From contig CP048208.1 in NCBI GenBank assembly GCA_020541205.1, forward strand, positions 1,957,654 to 2,021,653: a DNA stretch of 64,000 nt, read 5' to 3'. Made by a program: the position numbers and the translations under genes. The notes below the pieces were generated by a model, which worked only from the letters and a program-made list of their open reading frames with translations, was not told the DNA's origin and did no database searches. Below are positions 38,665 to 50,767 of the stretch, one piece after another (position 1 is the stretch's first letter; each line of letters starts with the position of its first letter). This DNA comes from Candidatus Hartigia pinicola. Its GTDB lineage: Bacteria > Pseudomonadota > Gammaproteobacteria > Enterobacterales > Enterobacteriaceae.

Positions 38665-41639
38665 ATAAAATTTGAATACTGATTGCAATACACCATGATA
38701 AATGGTTTTTTCACAAAACCTAATCAATATTATTCATCTAAAAGATGTATTAATAAAACAAAAAAATGAAATTTAAATCTGTCACATACTTTTTACATTC
38801 ATATTAAAAATGTAATGGATTATATTTTCTATTTTCATTATCAAAAGCAGTATATAATACAACATTATTCGTTGTAATAATTTTATAAAAACTAAAATTT
38901 ATTAAACATTTTCTATGTTTATTATATTGTTATCATCTCTACAATATATACAATATATAAATAAACCTTAAACATCTACTACAATATATTATTTAATATT
39001 TAAAAATTTTTCTTATATGAAAAATATTATTTATAAATATTAACTAATTTTCGAATACTTTTTACTTACCAGTAATAAAAATGATATTAAAGATTCTTAA
39101 AACTAAAGATCTTAACTGATAGTAGATTATATTTGAATACCCTCTCAACAAAAATGCTCTATTTACAAGTATTACTTATTTTAAAATTTTATAAAGTAAG
39201 AATACAGGAAATATTTACTAAAATTACTAAAAGTCAATTACATTTAAAGTCAATAATGTCTAATATATAGACATCACATAAAAAAACTTACAAAAAACTT
39301 GTAGATAGATGATCATTAAACATAAAATCAATCTACTATTTTAATAATTAAGCTATACTTAACACACAATTATTCTTGTACTCAGAGTATAATAATCTTT
39401 GATTATAATATTAAGAATATGAATTTTATGTTTTATAAACACTAATAAATCACTTGAATATCATCTGTTTTATGTTCGAAATAATATCATTATCAAAAAA
39501 TCCCACTACTAACAAAACGCGTAATAATATTCTTAAACAAAACAATCTTTCTTTATGAAAAAAATAATAGATTAATTTTATCCTCTAAAATCTGTAAACA
39601 ATCAAAGGTTTCTTGTAATTATAATAAATAAAACTAGTCAATGTGTTTCTACATTAACACCTATATAGTAATTTACTATATTTTAAGTTTTACTTAGAAT
39701 AAAAAAATCTATTCATAATTCTTCCTAATTATCTTAAATTTCTTTAAAATAACTTTAATTACACAAAACTAGTGCATATTCTAAAAAAATAAAGATACAA
39801 TAAAATATACACTCTATTTAAGATTATATATAAATTTTACGTACTTATAGTTAAGTAAAAAAAATCATAAACATAATTTAAATTTATGTAAAATTAAAAT
39901 ATTTTTATCACTGAATTTTGGTTTTTTTTCGATATTTTTAAACTAAATATTCACAATAAAAAATATTGAAGTTTATGTTGATCTTTTAATTTTTGCTTAC
40001 ACTTACCGCTGTTACGATATTTTTAGAACGTAAACAAGATAATATAATGATATATTGTTTGATAATATTTATTAACTAAAAAGAAATACTTCCGCATCTT
40101 TATAAAAGATAATATATTTATATATAACATCGAATATTGTAAGAGAATATATACAATATTAAAACTAATCTTGATAAGATTGACTAAAGTTTAATTGTAT
40201 TACAATTAAACTTTAGTCATGACAAATCAAAAAAAAATAAATGCATCAACATTTTATACCATGTTACCTATTTATACAAACGAGTGAGATTTTTTTTAAT
40301 TTCACGTAAATAATATTAAAAATGAAAGAACATTTCTAAATTAGTTTCATGCATTCAATTCATACAAATATTTTATCATCATTATTAACATATAAATTTT
40401 AAAAAACCTCATAACAGAAAACTATTAAGTTTACTTAAACCACTTTAAAAGTCTAAAATTTAACATTTATATTATAATATAATGCAAATATTTAGTATTT
40501 CTTTATTGCTAAACGATGTATAAAAGTGATACAATGCAAAGATCAGTAACAAAGTAAACACTACTTTAATATTCATAAAATAATATTACTATTCAAGCCT
40601 CTCTTTGTACAAAATAAAATTATTGTATAATTGCTGAATTACATACATCAAAAGTACACAGAATAAGCTTTATAGATTGTTCAGAATTTTAAAACTACAT
40701 TTAATCTATCTCATCCAAATAACAATTTTCTATTGTAATATGAAATAAATTAAGAAATGATTTTAATAAATTAAATCTTCTTATTTAGCATTAAAATATA
40801 ATTCTCCCGGACACTTATTTATCGAAGGTATTGCGTGTATTATTATTTTATTTGTATGAAAAGTATCTCATTTAATATATCCTTCCAAAGGTTCTATCAA
40901 TTTCAGAAAAAATGAGTTTCACATTAATCTTTTAAAATTTTAAAAAATCTCAAAAATAAAAAATTTACTAGAAAATTATTAAAATGTAATCAATAAAACT
41001 CATGTGAGAAGTAGTCATATAAATATAGAGCTAATTTTATAATTATTAATACAAAAAATACTCACAACTCAACATGTAGATTGAGAAAGTATTATAAATT
41101 TAATGGAAAAAATTTTAAACTTAAGCAACAATATCTAACAGTTAATATTTAAATACACTGATATAATTTTATAAAAAAACGATATTGCATATAAAAATAC
41201 TTTAATCATATGTATCCTACACAAAAAAAATCACTAACATACTTAAAAATTGATTAGACAATAATCTTGTATATAAGCAAAAGTTTTAAAATCTTATATA
41301 CTCAATAATTTTTTAATTAGAAAACAATTACATAAATATCCTATATGTAATATCCTAATTTTAGGTTAACTATTTTAAATCAGTTAAAATATTCTTAATC
41401 TAAAACAATTAGAAGAATAGTTAAACATTACAATTTAATTTTAAATCTAAAATTTCTTTTTTTGTTTTTAATACAAAAGACTGTATAGCTACATTATATA
41501 TATTTTCTTTAATAATGTAGTTATAAAAAATACCTACTCCCTGCATCAGGAAAGTTAAAAAAAATACGTAATTAATATATTAATGAAAAACTAGACAGAA
41601 GGTAATTAAATCAGTAATATCTATACTCACAGGCGCTAC
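38665..41639. other. Desert between groEL and the tRNA cluster
   Basis: About 3 kb; epmB/efp, which follow groEL in E. coli, are not recognisable. It contains a near-perfect 19-bp inverted repeat (40181-40219) and a 9-bp inverted repeat at 41489-41520 upstream of the tRNAs. No gene seen. Confidence 0.5.
40181..40219. repeat. Perfect 19-bp inverted repeat with 1-nt spacer
   Basis: The left arm 40181-40199 starts TGACTAAAGTTT, the right arm is 40201-40219, and a single T separates them. All 19 pairs match. A second small hairpin, AATCTT/AAGATT, abuts it on the left (40167-40181). Neither side has a good T-tract, so it is not a typical terminator. No gene lies within 1.4 kb. It could be a replication- or recombination-derived palindrome or a protein site. 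Confidence 0.7.
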
Positions 41640-41716
41640 GCGCCCGTAGCTCAGTCGGATAGAGCGTTGCCCTCCGAAGGCAGAAGTCTCAGGTTCAAAT
41701 CCTGTCGGGCGCACCA
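41640..41716 (+). tRNA. argX: tRNA-Arg (anticodon CCG)
   Basis: A 77-nt tRNA including an encoded CCA (41714-41716). The acceptor GCGCCCG (41640-41646) pairs fully with CGGGCGC (41706-41712). Anticodon loop CTCCGAA gives CCG. It is closely similar to E. coli argX and is the first member of the argX-hisR-leuT order preserved here. Confidence 0.97.
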
Positions 41717-41782
41717 TTAAACGGTATGTTTAATTATATAAATTCATATAATAATATAAATTACTTCTGAAAGTAGTTTTAT

Positions 41783-41859
41783 GGTGGCTATAGCTCAGTT
41801 GGTAGAGTCCTGGATTGTGATTCCAGTTGTCGTGGGTTCGAACCCCATTAGCCACCCCA
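41783..41859 (+). tRNA. hisR: tRNA-His (anticodon GTG)
   Basis: A 77-nt tRNA with the additional 5' G typical of tRNA-His, acceptor GGTGGCT pairing with AGCCACC, anticodon loop containing GTG, T-loop TTCGAAC, and encoded CCA at 41857-41859. It is almost identical to E. coli hisR; the last D-stem pair is G-U instead of G-C. Confidence 0.97.
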
Positions 41860-41872
41860 GTTTTGTGATGTC

Positions 41873-41956
41873 GCGATTGTGGCGGAATTGGTAGACGCGC
41901 TAGCTTCAGGTGTTAGTATCCTTAAGGATGTGGGGGTTCAATTCCCCCTTTTCGCA
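41873..41956 (+). tRNA. leuT: tRNA-Leu (anticodon CAG), decayed acceptor stem, no encoded CCA
   Basis: Matches E. coli leuT almost exactly through the D arm, anticodon arm (CTAGC-TTCAGGT-GTTAG), long variable arm and T arm. The variable arm has a compensatory change (TATCC/GGATG for TGTCC/GGACG). The acceptor is damaged: GCGATTG faces TTTTCGC, leaving four normal pairs, two T-T mismatches (41877-41951, 41878-41950) and one G-T (41879-41949). After the discriminator A (41956) the sequence is TTA, not CCA. It either needs CCA addition and tolerates the mismatches, or is becoming a pseudogene. The fourth E. coli member, proM, is absent. Confidence 0.85.
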
Positions 41957-44900
41957 TTAAAGAAAATTTTACAATATTATAAATCAGCGATTCAAGTTAC
42001 TTGTTTATAAGATTTCAATTCTTGTTATGCAACTGTTCAGTAATTTATTTTTAACATTAATAATTGATTTTTCTATTGAGTGAATCATTTAATTTTGTAT
42101 TCATTTTTTTATTTATTAAAGCGAGATATTTAAGAATCTTTATTAAAATGATATCAATAATTGTAAAATAGATCTATAATCATTTTATATTTTACAAATA
42201 TCTAATTTAATTTTATAAATTTTTAATATAACTTTAACTAACCGATCTTAACCGATCTCAGTGTAAATTTAATAAAATATTTTATATAAAAGAAAAATTT
42301 TATATTCATAAATTATTAATTTATAATTTAATATATTTAAAAATAAAATATTTTTTTACTAGAGTCTAGTAAATCTTTAAGTATGTTTTAGTTTATATAA
42401 TTAATTTTAATAAATATTTTATTTTTAAAATGACTAGATAGACTAAAAATCTATAATAACTAGATCTAACTGTAGATTCCGTATTATTTTATTTCTTAAC
42501 TAAAGAAATAAAATAATCATATATACTTTATTATTAATAAATTCATAAAATTATCATATTATAAAGTAAATAATACTAAAAAAATTAATGTTTTAATAGA
42601 AATTAAACTAATATAATATTAAGTAAAATAATATTTTTAAAAAATTATATTTATCGTAATACTGATATTAAATAATATTTTATTATTTATAAATAAGTAT
42701 TTTTATTATTTTTTGTGATAAAATATCTAATAAATAATATATACAAATTATTTAAATTCTAAAAAATAATTTTAATTTAGAATATGTTATTATAAATATA
42801 TTTATTTTGAATAAATAAAAAAATATTAAACAAGGAATCGTTAATATGATTATATACTATATTAAATTCATTACTTTTTGTTATATAAAGTTAATTATAT
42901 ATTTAAACATAAAATTATTATAGATTTTTTCTGCAAAATTTTAATTTTATAAAACTGTTTATTTATGATAATAATTAAAATCTATTTTCATTAAACTTTA
43001 TAATAAAGTGTATTCAATATAATCAAACTTCTATAATTTTTTTATAAAACACATATATTTATAAAATAGTCAAAATTAACGTAGTTAATACTAAAAAATG
43101 ATTTATAATGATAACAACTGTAAAATTATCTTTCAATCAAGTAAATTTTTATTTTAAATTATGCGTTTATCAATTTATACGTCACATACTATATAACATT
43201 AATATTTTTATTTTATAAAATTATTATATCAAATGAGTATGTGAATTATTTTTATATAAATATAAAATTTAATTTTAATATATTTTCTTTAAATTATTAA
43301 TATGAAATTTAAAATAATTATTTTAATAATTTATAATTAAAATTACAATATATATTATTAAAACAATCTAAAATAAATAGTATTAACAAAACTTATATTA
43401 AAATTCTAAATATTTTTAAATGATAGGCATAATTATACATACTATATAAATATATTATTAAATAGAAAATATTTCTTAAAAATCAGGTAAGAATTTATTT
43501 TTTATATATAGAATATATATTATTTTAATTATTGAATTATAATAAATAAACAAAATGTAATTTAGATTCTCGAAAGAAATTTACTAAAAATAAAAAATTA
43601 ATAGTACAGATTGATATCATGCTAAAATATACCTAAATAAACTATTAAAATTATTCATCACGATAAGATCTCTTTACACAAACTAAAAAATCTATTATTA
43701 TACTTTTATTAAAAATTTCCTAATTATTGATATTTTATCAATAATTAGATGCTATATATAATAATAGAAGAAATTTATTTTTAAAATTTTTCGATATGAA
43801 AATATTATTACCGGATATTTCGTAACGGATATTTCGTAAAATTTCTTATAATATTATTAATATAACTAATTTAGTGTTCTTTATATTATATTATTTATCA
43901 ATAATATTATATTGAATTAAAAAATTTTAATGTAAATATTATCATTATCTTAGATAGATAATAGACGTTAAGATATTACACTAACATGTAATGATAAAAA
44001 ATAAAATAAACACCGATAATTATTTTTATTCAAAAAATTATATATAATAATATACAATATTCAATTCATCAATATAATTGATATAGAATGTAAAATTATA
44101 GAATAGTATTCTATAAATTTAAAAACTTTTATTTTTCATTTATCTATAAATATAAAAATTTCATACTAAATTAATTTGTTTAATTTTAATTATGATAATA
44201 TTTTTTGTTTATATAAATATTATAAAATACTAAAATTAACACATCTAAATTTTATATTTTACTTTTAACCGTATAAACTTATAAAATACAGTAATTGGTT
44301 TTTGTATATATTTTATAGATAATATAGTTTAATTTTTTAAAAAATTATATCTAAGCACACAGATGATTTTTTATATTATTAAAAATTTATTTTAAATATT
44401 TAGCATAACAATTATAATAATATATTGTATAAAGTACATAGTTTACAATATTAATTTTTAACTCACTACTTTTAATTATTTTAAAATATTTTTAATATAT
44501 TAATTTAATTGATATTTAAAAGAATTGTAATTAAATATATTTAAGATATTATGTATTTAATATTGAATTAAAATAATAATCATTTAAAATTATTTATCTA
44601 TTTTAATAAATAAAAAAATTTTAATAGAAATTTACTCTTCAAATTAACTACAAATATTTTATTATTTTCACTTTCATCGAAAAAAATTTCTATAAAATAT
44701 ACTACCTAAAAAATGTGAAATAGTACAATACAAATTTATTTAAATTATGAGATAATCATCATTATCTATTTGTATCACTTATATTTTAGCTATGTTGTCT
44801 TAATAAAAATAGTTAAGTAAAAATTAAAAAATATTTCCTACTTTTTTAATAATTGAAAGATTTTAAACTAAAAAATTTACAAATCACAAGAAAGAAATAC

Positions 44901-46269
44901 ATTTAATGATGTGTTATATAAGTAATACATTCTATCTAAATTAATAGATAGAATTTTTTTAAAATAGAAAATAGTTTCACTAAAGATCATAAATATCAAA
45001 AAAAATATTTTTAATTATATTCTAAAATAATTATAAAATATAAATTAAACTTTACAAAATCAGTTTATTATTATCATGTATAAATCAATCAGTGATAATA
45101 TAATTAATAAACTTTTATATAACCATAATTAAAATATATAATAAAAAAATGATGCATTAACATAAAAATTTTTAAATATTTATGGTTTTTCTGTTAAAAT
45201 GTAAAAAATAGAGCAGATACTTGAGATCAGCAATCTGATATAAAAAATTTAACTATATAAATGTCAGGTATAGTATGATACAATGGAGTCAAGTATTCTT
45301 TGATGCTATTTAATATTATTTATTTTTTATTTCTAGTGAATAAAATTAATAAATATACTATATTAATATAAAAATTAACATCAATCTGTTTTTTTATTTT
45401 AAAAACAATATGCGCTAACCACTATCTCTTAATAAAAAAAATCAATAATACTTTCAAATAAAAATTTTACCTTAAAAATCTAACAATGAGATATGAATTA
45501 ATATATTTATAACATTTACAATATTACTCATTGCAATGAAGATCTGTTATATATAAAATGATTAATATAAACTAATAAATTCCTATTATTACTTGTAAGT
45601 AATTTTTTCTTATACTTACTAAAGCTATAATAAGCGTATTTTAAATGTCTAATTTGATACATTCTGTAATGATTACAGTTTTAATTCAAATCATAGTCTT
45701 TAAATATACATATTTCTTTTCTTAACATATGTGAATAAATATTCAGAAAAACGCAGTTTTATTATAGTATTTCATAAAACATACAACGATATTCTTGTAA
45801 AAATTAAGAAGATGTGCATTTTTAATGAAAAGCAATTTTTATACTATATAATAGTATATAAAATACCTGAGATACGTTAAATTTTCTAAAATATTTTATT
45901 TTAATCCATTAGTCACTAACGTTAATGTGTTAAAATATTTATTCACTAATATAATTAAGTGTTTATTCTAAAAAGAACAGATAAAATCATTATATTAAAA
46001 TAAATTTTATAAATTCTTCACTTATACAATATTATTAAAAATAATTAATAAATTTACATGCTTAATCTACATAATTAAACATCAATTTATCTTCTTTAAT
46101 CCATCATTATAAATGAATAGATTAAGTCATCTACTACGAATTACAATGTAAAGTAATTATTATTAATAAATATTTTACGTTATAACAATATTAAAATTAA
46201 ATTGTAAATAAAATAAAAATTAGGTATGTTACTATAGAATGAATGTTCTAATAATTTTAAAATTCATAG
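41957..46269. other. Extremely AT-rich desert
   Basis: About 4.3 kb between tRNA-Leu and the end of uvrD with no readable gene. From about 42.1 to 45.2 kb it is, by eye, the most AT-rich sequence of the window, with very few G or C. The proM tRNA is not found after leuT. It contains a 14-bp tandem duplication at 43812-43839. Confidence 0.6.
43812..43839. repeat. Exact 14-bp tandem duplication
   Basis: CGGATATTTCGTAA occurs twice back to back (43812-43825, 43826-43839). The CG-containing unit is unusual in this very AT-rich stretch. It is probably a recent slippage duplication in non-coding DNA. Confidence 0.8.
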
Positions 46270-48429
46270 TTAAATATCTTGTAAACGTGCATAAGAGGCT
46301 ACTAGCCATCTCACACCTTCCTTTTGGAACATAATTTTTAAACGATGTTTTTCCCCGCTTCCTTCTAAATCAATAATAGTACCTTCGCCAAATTTAAAAT
46401 GACGTACACGTTGCCCTAGAACATAAGTAGGATAATTGTGTTTCATTGTCTTTGTAGTTCCGCGATCCTTATAGCTACTTAAAACTATCTCACGCAGGTG
46501 AGTTTTTTTAATGCACTCATTTGGAAGTTCAGCAATAAAACGAGACGGATGGTTATAAACTTCTTTACCATACAGTCGACGACTTTCTGTGTAAGTAATG
46601 GTTAATTTTTGTATTGCTCGAGTAATTCCAACATAAGCTAAACGACGCTCTTCTTCTAAAAAACCGCTTTCATTTATCGACAGATGACTGGGAAACAAAC
46701 CCTCTTCCATTCCGATGATAAATACACTTTGAAATTCAAGACCTTTCGCTGAATGCAGTGTCATAAGTTGAACAGCATCTTGATTGATATTAATATTATT
46801 TACATTATCTTCTAATACTATATGAGATAAAAACGCCTGTAATGCCATAAAATTCTGATCTTTATTTGGATAACTAAAATCACGAGTTGCATTAACTAAT
46901 TCTTCTAAATTTTCAATACGTCCCTGGGATTTTTTATTTTTTTCCTGTTCATACATAGTTCGCAAACCAGATTTATTAATAATTTCATTGGTTTGTATAT
47001 ATAATGGCATCGCCCGTGTTTCTCTAGATAATTTATCAATAAGCTGTAAGAAATGTTGAATTGCCTCCGTTCGACCTTTCAGGATGTGTTTTCTAAGTAA
47101 ATATTTGCAACTTTCCCATAATGTCAACTCATGGTCACGGGCTGTTTGACGTACAATATCTAAAGTACGATCACCAATTCCACGTGGTGGTCTATTAATA
47201 ATTCGTTCAAAAGAAGCGTCATCATCACGATTAATAATTAATTTTAAATAAGATAATGTATCTTTAATCTCTTGACGTTCAAAAAATCTCTGTCCTCCGT
47301 AAATATGGTATGGCAGCGCACTTTGAATAAGTACTTCTTCTAATATACGTGATTGAGCATTACTACGGTATAACATAGCGCAATCTTGAAGCATTCCACC
47401 ATTTTTTTTCCACTTTTGTATGCAACTCACAATATAATGTGCTTCATCTAACTCATTAATAGCACAGTGAAGTGAAATAAGTTCACCATCACTGTCTTCC
47501 GTCCATAACTCCTTTCCTAATCTGTCACTATTATTAGCAATTAATTCATTTGCAGCTTTTAAAATATTATTAGTTGAGCGGTAATTCTGTTCAAGACGAA
47601 TAGTTTTCGCACCAGGGAAATCATTTAAAAAACGTTGAATATTTTCAATTTGAGCACCACGCCAACTGTAAATTGACTGATCATCATCACCCACAATCAT
47701 TACTTTTCCTGTTTCACCTGCTAACATTCGTATCCATGTATACTGGATTCTATTAGTATCTTGAAATTCATCCACTAAAATATTAGTAAAACGTTCACGG
47801 TAATGTTGCAATATATCTGGTTTATTTAACCACAACTCATGAGCGCGCAATAAAATTTCAGAAAAATCAACTAATCCAGATCGATCGCAGGATTCTTGAT
47901 AAACTTCATACAATTTTAACCATGTAATATTAATAGGATGATTATTAGACTCAACATTCTGAGGACGCAAACCTTTATCTTTTTTATTATTTATGTACCA
48001 CATTCCTTGACGAGGTGACCATTGCTTTTCTTTTAAATTCATCATTTTTAATAAACGACGAATTAATTGATATTGATCATCACTATCAAGGATTTGGAAA
48101 TATTTTGGCAAATTAGCATCAATATAATGTTGACGTAATAAACGATAAGCTAAACTGTGAAATGTACCGATCCACATATCATCTTGTCTCGAACCAATCA
48201 ATTTCTTGATACGATTACGCATTTTTTCTGCTGCTTTATTAGTAAAAGTAACAGCCATAATTGAAAATGGAGAGACATATTCAACTGACATCAACCAAGC
48301 AATTCTGTGAACTAAAACACGAGTTTTGCCACTTCCTGCACCTGCTAATACTAATAAATTACTTAATGGAGCAGAAACTGCTTCATACTGTTTACTATTG
48401 AGTCCTTCAATTAGATCAGAGACGTTCAT
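46270..48429 (-). CDS. uvrD: DNA helicase II UvrD
   Basis: A 719-aa SF1A helicase collinear with E. coli UvrD (720 aa), acting in nucleotide excision repair and mismatch repair by unwinding the incised strand 3'-5'. Motif [11 protein letters not shown] (K35), Ia TFTNKAA, II VDEFQDTN (D220-E221), [37 protein letters not shown] and VI RRLAYVGITRA are intact. The C-terminal Tudor-like domain (GQRVRHFKFGEGTIIDLEGSG) that binds RNA polymerase is also kept. ATG 48429 matches the E. coli start; another in-frame ATG lies 3 codons upstream (48438), and neither has a good ribosome site. It lies 190 nt after yigB on the same strand, so the two are probably co-transcribed. Confidence 0.97.
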   Translation of the reverse strand: MNVSDLIEGLNSKQYEAVSAPLSNLLVLAGAGSGKTRVLVHRIAWLMSVEYVSPFSIMAVTFTNKAAEKMRNRIKKLIGSRQDDMWIGTFHSLAYRLLRQHYIDANLPKYFQILDSDDQYQLIRRLLKMMNLKEKQWSPRQGMWYINNKKDKGLRPQNVESNNHPINITWLKLYEVYQESCDRSGLVDFSEILLRAHELWLNKPDILQHYRERFTNILVDEFQDTNRIQYTWIRMLAGETGKVMIVGDDDQSIYSWRGAQIENIQRFLNDFPGAKTIRLEQNYRSTNNILKAANELIANNSDRLGKELWTEDSDGELISLHCAINELDEAHYIVSCIQKWKKNGGMLQDCAMLYRSNAQSRILEEVLIQSALPYHIYGGQRFFERQEIKDTLSYLKLIINRDDDASFERIINRPPRGIGDRTLDIVRQTARDHELTLWESCKYLLRKHILKGRTEAIQHFLQLIDKLSRETRAMPLYIQTNEIINKSGLRTMYEQEKNKKSQGRIENLEELVNATRDFSYPNKDQNFMALQAFLSHIVLEDNVNNININQDAVQLMTLHSAKGLEFQSVFIIGMEEGLFPSHLSINESGFLEEERRLAYVGITRAIQKLTITYTESRRLYGKEVYNHPSRFIAELPNECIKKTHLREIVLSSYKDRGTTKTMKHNYPTYVLGQRVRHFKFGEGTIIDLEGSGEKHRLKIMFQKEGVRWLVASYARLQDI

Positions 48430-48620
48430 TTTTACCATAAAAGTTATTATATTATAAGTACTATATTTTATATAAATGTATAATTATACTTTAATCATAC
48501 TATAAATGATATAAGCATTGAACATATACAATGAACTAAAATAACATAGTTGATTATGATTTCCGAAATTTATATAAAATGAATTCACTTATCAGCTTAA
48601 GGTGATACGAATTATTTATT

Positions 48621-49337
48621 TTATATTAATAATAATAAAGAAGATAATTGAGAAATTTCAACATGTGGTAATAAATAAGTATTTGTTTTTTGAATTAATG
48701 TTTTATTATTAAGATTAAACCAGCAGGCTTGCATACCACTATTAATTGCACCTTTAACATCTGTTACTAAATTATCACCAACGTGTAAAATAGCTTGAGG
48801 TTCAATATCTAACTTTTTTGCAGCTAATTGGTACATATCACAATAAGGTTTTGAACGACCATCAATACCTGCTTTCAATACGAATTGAAAATAACGAGCC
48901 AAACCAAAAACTTCAGGCTGAGCATTTCCATTAGTGATAGCAACTAAAGGTACTTTACCTACAAGTTTCTTAAGAATTTCGTGCGTTGACAAAGGAATGT
49001 TAATTTGATTACGCCAATATGTAAAATGCACCATAATATCATCTGCACCTTTTTTAGCATTTTTAGAACTGTACCCATAATGGCCAAACATCGTTTTTGA
49101 TGATAACCAACGCCAAAGAGTAATATTATGATATATACAAGGCTGTTTTTTCTTGATAATATTTCGAAACATGCTTAGTGTTTCAGTAGTAAAATTACTA
49201 AACTGTGGATCATATTCACGAATAAATCGTAGTACTTCTTTTTCTGTTTTATTAATAATAGAATGATTATCATATAATGTATCATCTAAATCAAATGTAA
49301 CAGCTTTAATGGGAGATAAAGGACGGTAAAAATGCAT
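48621..49337 (-). CDS. yigB: YigB, HAD-family FMN / riboflavin-precursor phosphatase
   Basis: A 238-aa protein, the same length as E. coli YigB, a Mg2+-dependent HAD phosphatase that acts on FMN and on 5-amino-6-(5-phosphoribitylamino)uracil in riboflavin synthesis. Motif I FDLDDT (nucleophile D16, acid/base D18), motif II ITNGN (T135), motif III GRSKP (K163) and motif IV GDNLVTD (D188, D193) are complete. The cap region is the variable part. The ribosome site AAGGA is about 11 nt before the ATG. In E. coli the order is dapF-yigA-xerC-yigB-uvrD; here xerC is a relic directly upstream. Retention would fit riboflavin provisioning, but no other rib genes are in the window. Confidence 0.93.
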   Translation of the reverse strand: MHFYRPLSPIKAVTFDLDDTLYDNHSIINKTEKEVLRFIREYDPQFSNFTTETLSMFRNIIKKKQPCIYHNITLWRWLSSKTMFGHYGYSSKNAKKGADDIMVHFTYWRNQINIPLSTHEILKKLVGKVPLVAITNGNAQPEVFGLARYFQFVLKAGIDGRSKPYCDMYQLAAKKLDIEPQAILHVGDNLVTDVKGAINSGMQACWFNLNNKTLIQKTNTYLLPHVEISQLSSLLLLI

Positions 49338-49343
49338 TAAAGT

Positions 49344-49547
49344 TTTTTTCCTTTTACTTCTGGTCTCATCTATATTATAAACATTTTTCAGATGCTAAAA
49401 TTAAAAATGTATAAATTTATGTTTACGATAAATTTTAGTCACTTAAACGTCTTTTTTATATCAAAAATCACTTTTTTTATTTTAAAATATATACTACAAA
49501 TAAATAACTTTATTTATGTAGTTTTATATTATGATTAAACCTTGTTC
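49344..49547 (-). pseudogene. xerC: xerC relic (tyrosine recombinase), C-terminal part
   Basis: Directly upstream of yigB, the minus strand from 49415 to 49344 reads, with two stops, FIHF-stop-F-stop-HLKNVYNIDETRSKRKK. E. coli XerC ends [24 protein letters not shown]: the H-L/F-x-F-x-HL-x-x-VY and R-x-KR-x-K positions agree in one frame. Upstream, 49547 to 49527 gives EQGLIII, against KQGLNNHV. The catalytic Tyr of the IYTHLD motif is gone. XerC with XerD resolves chromosome dimers at dif; this copy cannot. yigA, normally between dapF and xerC, is also missing. Confidence 0.75.
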
Positions 49548-50767
49548 GAATTGTTTATTCTTAAACTACTTATGCATGTTATAGTGTGAATGTAGCATTT
49601 GTTTATTAAAGTGAATTAAATAAAAACTATATATTGTAAACTTTTCAAGTGATCACATATGATATTGGTATTTTAGTAAATTTCCCTTAATTATACTGAG
49701 TATATTTTCATTATTTATATTTTTACTATAAACTTTACTGCATAGATTTTAAATTCTAAATGATATCAATCATCTAATAATAATTAATTATAATACTATT
49801 TTTTTATAATATTATTAGTATAATATAATTGTTGATATATTTAATAATTATAACATTAACTATAATATTGTATTAGCATTTACAATTTGAAAAATTTATT
49901 GTAAGTGAATGTGTCAATTTATAGCAATGTATACTACTCATTTTAAAAAAAATAACTTGACTAATCTATTTTATCAAAAACGTTTCTTGAGACTGATGTA
50001 ATGGAAATATAATTACATTTTATAATTCTACAAAACTATACAATAGTATTAAATTCTGTATTTATCAGTATTAGTCTGACTATAATTCTCTATTGTATTT
50101 CATTTAGAATTTTAATAACAATAAATTATCTATTATAGTTGATGACAAAGGTAGATCTAAACCTACATAAAATTTATAAATAACAGCATAATCTCATAAC
50201 TTGTAATTATTCTCTTCTTTTTTTAATCATGTTTACCGTCACAAAATTAATAAAATTGTTATTCCAGACTTTGTATTACAATTAAATATACACATAAAAA
50301 TTATACTCATATTTATTTTATAAGATAAAATGCATGTTTCTGAATCCTTTAAACATTTAAATTATTCAAACAAACAGATTAAAATATTTTATCAAACTAT
50401 TTTCCTAAAAAAAATCAAAATAAAATAACATATTTTACAAACCATCCACTATAAAATACTCATTATTAAATACAATTGAATTATCAATTAATATAATATT
50501 CTTATTCAACTATTTTACTATAAAACAAACATTCTTCTTAAATTTTTTTAATTTGCTAATATTAACAATACATCATAACTTCAGGAAGCACGTAGCTCTC
50601 TGCATAATATAAAAAACTAAAAATGAACGTAATACATATAAATAACAAACACAAAAATCAGATTATTGATTCAATCACTTGACTACTTGATTTTTATTCA
50701 TTGTATAAATCATGTCTGTATTTCTCTCTACTTTATTTATTTTTACCCTCTTAATAATTATAAAAGA
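49548..50767. other. Remains of the xerC-yigA interval
   Basis: About 1.2 kb with no open gene. The full yigB-dapF gap is about 1.43 kb, slightly less than xerC plus yigA in E. coli (about 1.6 kb), consistent with decay in place. No yigA fragment was recognised. Confidence 0.5.

Noticed and set aside
41957-42060. Possible proM tRNA after leuT
   Set aside because: No T-arm or acceptor pairing could be drawn, so the tRNA expected from E. coli order is considered lost.
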